Assembly (NCBI GenBank): GCA_030745955.1
Contig: JASLNQ010000025.1
Location: forward strand, 1-14,946
Source: Dehalococcoidia bacterium
GTDB taxonomy: Bacteria > Chloroflexota > Dehalococcoidia > UBA1151 > UBA1328
Direction of reading: 5' to 3'
Length of the DNA stretch: 14,946 nucleotides
Shown here in pieces: positions 13,844-14,946 of the stretch. The stretch's first letter is position 1; every line of letters starts with the position of its first letter. The translations under genes and the position numbers were made by a program. Below the pieces are notes generated by a model, which searched no databases, was not told the origin of the DNA, and was given only the letters and a program-made list of their open reading frames with translations.

Positions 13844-14718
13844 GCGACAATGTTGCGCTGACAGGTTCTCGAACAGGGACATCCCTGGAAAACAGGTACG
13901 CAAAGCTGCGGTCGCTTATCAACGGCTATGGCTCGCTGATCGTGGCGTACTCAGGCGGAGTCGACTCAACGTTCCTGGGGGCGGTCGCCCATGAAGTGCT
14001 CGGACCGATGAGCCTGATGGTCACGTCACGTTCACCGAGTGTCGCGCCCGAAGAACTCGAGGCAGCGACCGAACTGGCTGCGGCAAGGGAATGGCGGCAC
14101 CTGGTTGTCGACACCGACGAGATCAACGACCCCCGCTACCTGGCGAACGATGGTCGCCGTTGTTTTTTCTGCAAGACCGAGCTCTACACCCACCTCGACA
14201 AAGTGGCTGCCGACGCAGGCATCACGAAGGTCGCCAACGGTGCAAACGTGGACGACCTCGGCGACTACCGCCCCGGGATGGAGGCAGCAACGAACTTCGA
14301 GGTCGTCTCACCCCTCGTCGAGGCCGAAATGACCAAGCAAGACATCCGGGATCTTTCCAGGAACATGGGCCTGCCGACGTGGGACAAGCCTGCGCAACCG
14401 TGCCTGTCGTCCCGTATCCCGTACGGCACCACGGTCTCTATCGAGGCGCTGACGAAGATCGGCAGGTCGGAAAAAGGGCTGCGGGAGCTTGGCTTCCCGG
14501 TTGTCCGCGTGCGTCATTACGGCACTATTGCCAGGATCGAGATTCCACTCGACGACTTTGCGCGATTCGAACACGTGAAGGCCGCAGCCGAGAAAATCGT
14601 GCTCGATGCCGGCTACGAGGCGATGGAACTCGAACCGAACGGATTCAGGTCGGGTGGCCTGAATTCATCGCTGGTCAATTTGAAGCCCGGTTCTGGTATC
14701 GTCAGCAGCTCGAAGTAG
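13840..14718 (+). CDS. larE: LarE: sulfur transferase for nickel-pincer nucleotide cofactor synthesis
   Basis: Activates the carboxylates of pyridinium-3,5-biscarboxylate mononucleotide with ATP and replaces them with thiocarboxylates, on the route to the nickel cofactor of lactate racemase LarA. 292 residues: PP-loop IVAYSGGVDSTFL (SGGVDST 38-44), CFFCKTELY (Cys108, Cys111) and KPAQPCLSSRIPYGT with Cys188. Cys188 corresponds to Cys176 of Lactobacillus plantarum LarE, which gives up its own sulfur. The CxxC pair plus this Cys makes a three-cysteine set as described for [4Fe-4S] LarE proteins that can act repeatedly. The start is TTG 13840, overlapping the radA stop (ttga), with GGAG 11 bases upstream; no ATG or GTG gives a better N-terminus. 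Translational coupling to radA is likely. Confidence 0.93.
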   Translation: MSDNVALTGSRTGTSLENRYAKLRSLINGYGSLIVAYSGGVDSTFLGAVAHEVLGPMSLMVTSRSPSVAPEELEAATELAAAREWRHLVVDTDEINDPRYLANDGRRCFFCKTELYTHLDKVAADAGITKVANGANVDDLGDYRPGMEAATNFEVVSPLVEAEMTKQDIRDLSRNMGLPTWDKPAQPCLSSRIPYGTTVSIEALTKIGRSEKGLRELGFPVVRVRHYGTIARIEIPLDDFARFEHVKAAAEKIVLDAGYEAMELEPNGFRSGGLNSSLVNLKPGSGIVSSSK

Positions 14719-14791
14719 CATCGCTGGCGCTTCGTCATCAGAGTTCGTGTGATCTCTGAAATAAACATCTCAGATAAACAGGACCCGTCCT

Positions 14792-14946
14792 TTGGCTGAA
14801 ACCGCGGCATACCTCGACATGATCGGTGGCGTGAGTGGCGACATGCTCCTCGGCGCAATGGTCGGTGTCGGGCTCGACCTCAATGAACTCCAGGCCGAGT
14901 TGGACAAGCTGCCGGACCGTGGTTATCGGCTGGTCGAATCGCGGGT
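14792..14946 (+). CDS. larC: LarC: nickel insertion enzyme of the pincer cofactor pathway, N-terminal part
   Basis: Inserts nickel into the bis-thiocarboxylate nucleotide made by LarE. The gene runs off the window; 51 complete codons are present. AYLDMIGGVSGDMLLGAMVG matches the conserved LarC N-terminus (usually YLDCFSGISGDMLLGAL), and a second stretch (ELDKLPDRGYRL) fits the next helix-strand. The start is TTG 14792 with AGGA (14780-14783) 8 bases upstream; the frame has a stop at 14762-14764 and no ATG or GTG between. It lies 73 bases after larE on the same strand. Position 3 of the usual DCFSG motif is Met rather than Cys, a minor variation. Confidence 0.88.
   Translation, partial: MAETAAYLDMIGGVSGDMLLGAMVGVGLDLNELQAELDKLPDRGYRLVESR

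Noticed and set aside
1..14946. CRISPR array, tRNA or rRNA genes, toxin-antitoxin pairs, phage genes
   Set aside because: Looked for by eye on both strands; nothing with regular spacer-repeat structure, cloverleaf sequence or recognisable phage or toxin proteins was seen.

Overview
The window is GC-rich chromosomal DNA (roughly 60% by eye) from a bacterium. The gene set fits a Chloroflexota lineage, possibly a marine SAR202-like Dehalococcoidia member: a ribosomal protein S1 with four S1 domains and a long Ala/Pro/Glu-rich N-terminus, a Gram-positive-style ClpC next to it, the short (type 2) ArgC, a PQQ dehydrogenase and LarE/LarC. That placement is inferred from gene content; no rRNA or tRNA gene is present to test it.

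Layout. 1-217 is the right end of an IS3-family insertion sequence, carrying the last ~61 codons of its transposase. It abuts an MMPL-type exporter gene that survives only as its 3' half (218-1234). A complete ada gene (1446-2510) converges on argC (minus strand, 2527-3486). A structured, repeat-bearing non-coding stretch (about 3590-3985) follows, then a PQQ-dependent dehydrogenase lipoprotein gene (4047-6035). A good sigma-70-like promoter (6272-6300) leads into rpsA (6354-7901) and clpC (7944-10370). Two minus-strand genes come next: an acetamidase/formamidase gene (10591-11541) and a CinA-like amidohydrolase gene (11692-12174). The window closes with a plus-strand run radA-larE-larC (12368 to the edge), in which radA and larE overlap by 4 bases and larC is cut by the window end.

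How genes relate. rpsA-clpC is a translation/protein-quality pair. larE and larC are two of the three steps that make the nickel-pincer nucleotide cofactor, here apparently co-transcribed with the DNA-repair gene radA. clpC and radA are neighbours in many Gram-positives; here the two minus-strand genes sit between them.

Most notable observations. (1) A ~25-bp sequence occurs three times: twice before the PQQ dehydrogenase gene and once in the radA leader. (2) In-frame coding-like sequence follows the clpC stop codon, suggesting a recent nonsense change or readthrough. (3) LarE has three cysteines compatible with an iron-sulfur-cluster type enzyme. (4) The CinA-like protein has altered family motifs. 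(5) The IS interrupts the MMPL exporter gene. I found no convincing defence, phage or CRISPR system and no clearly new multi-gene system.
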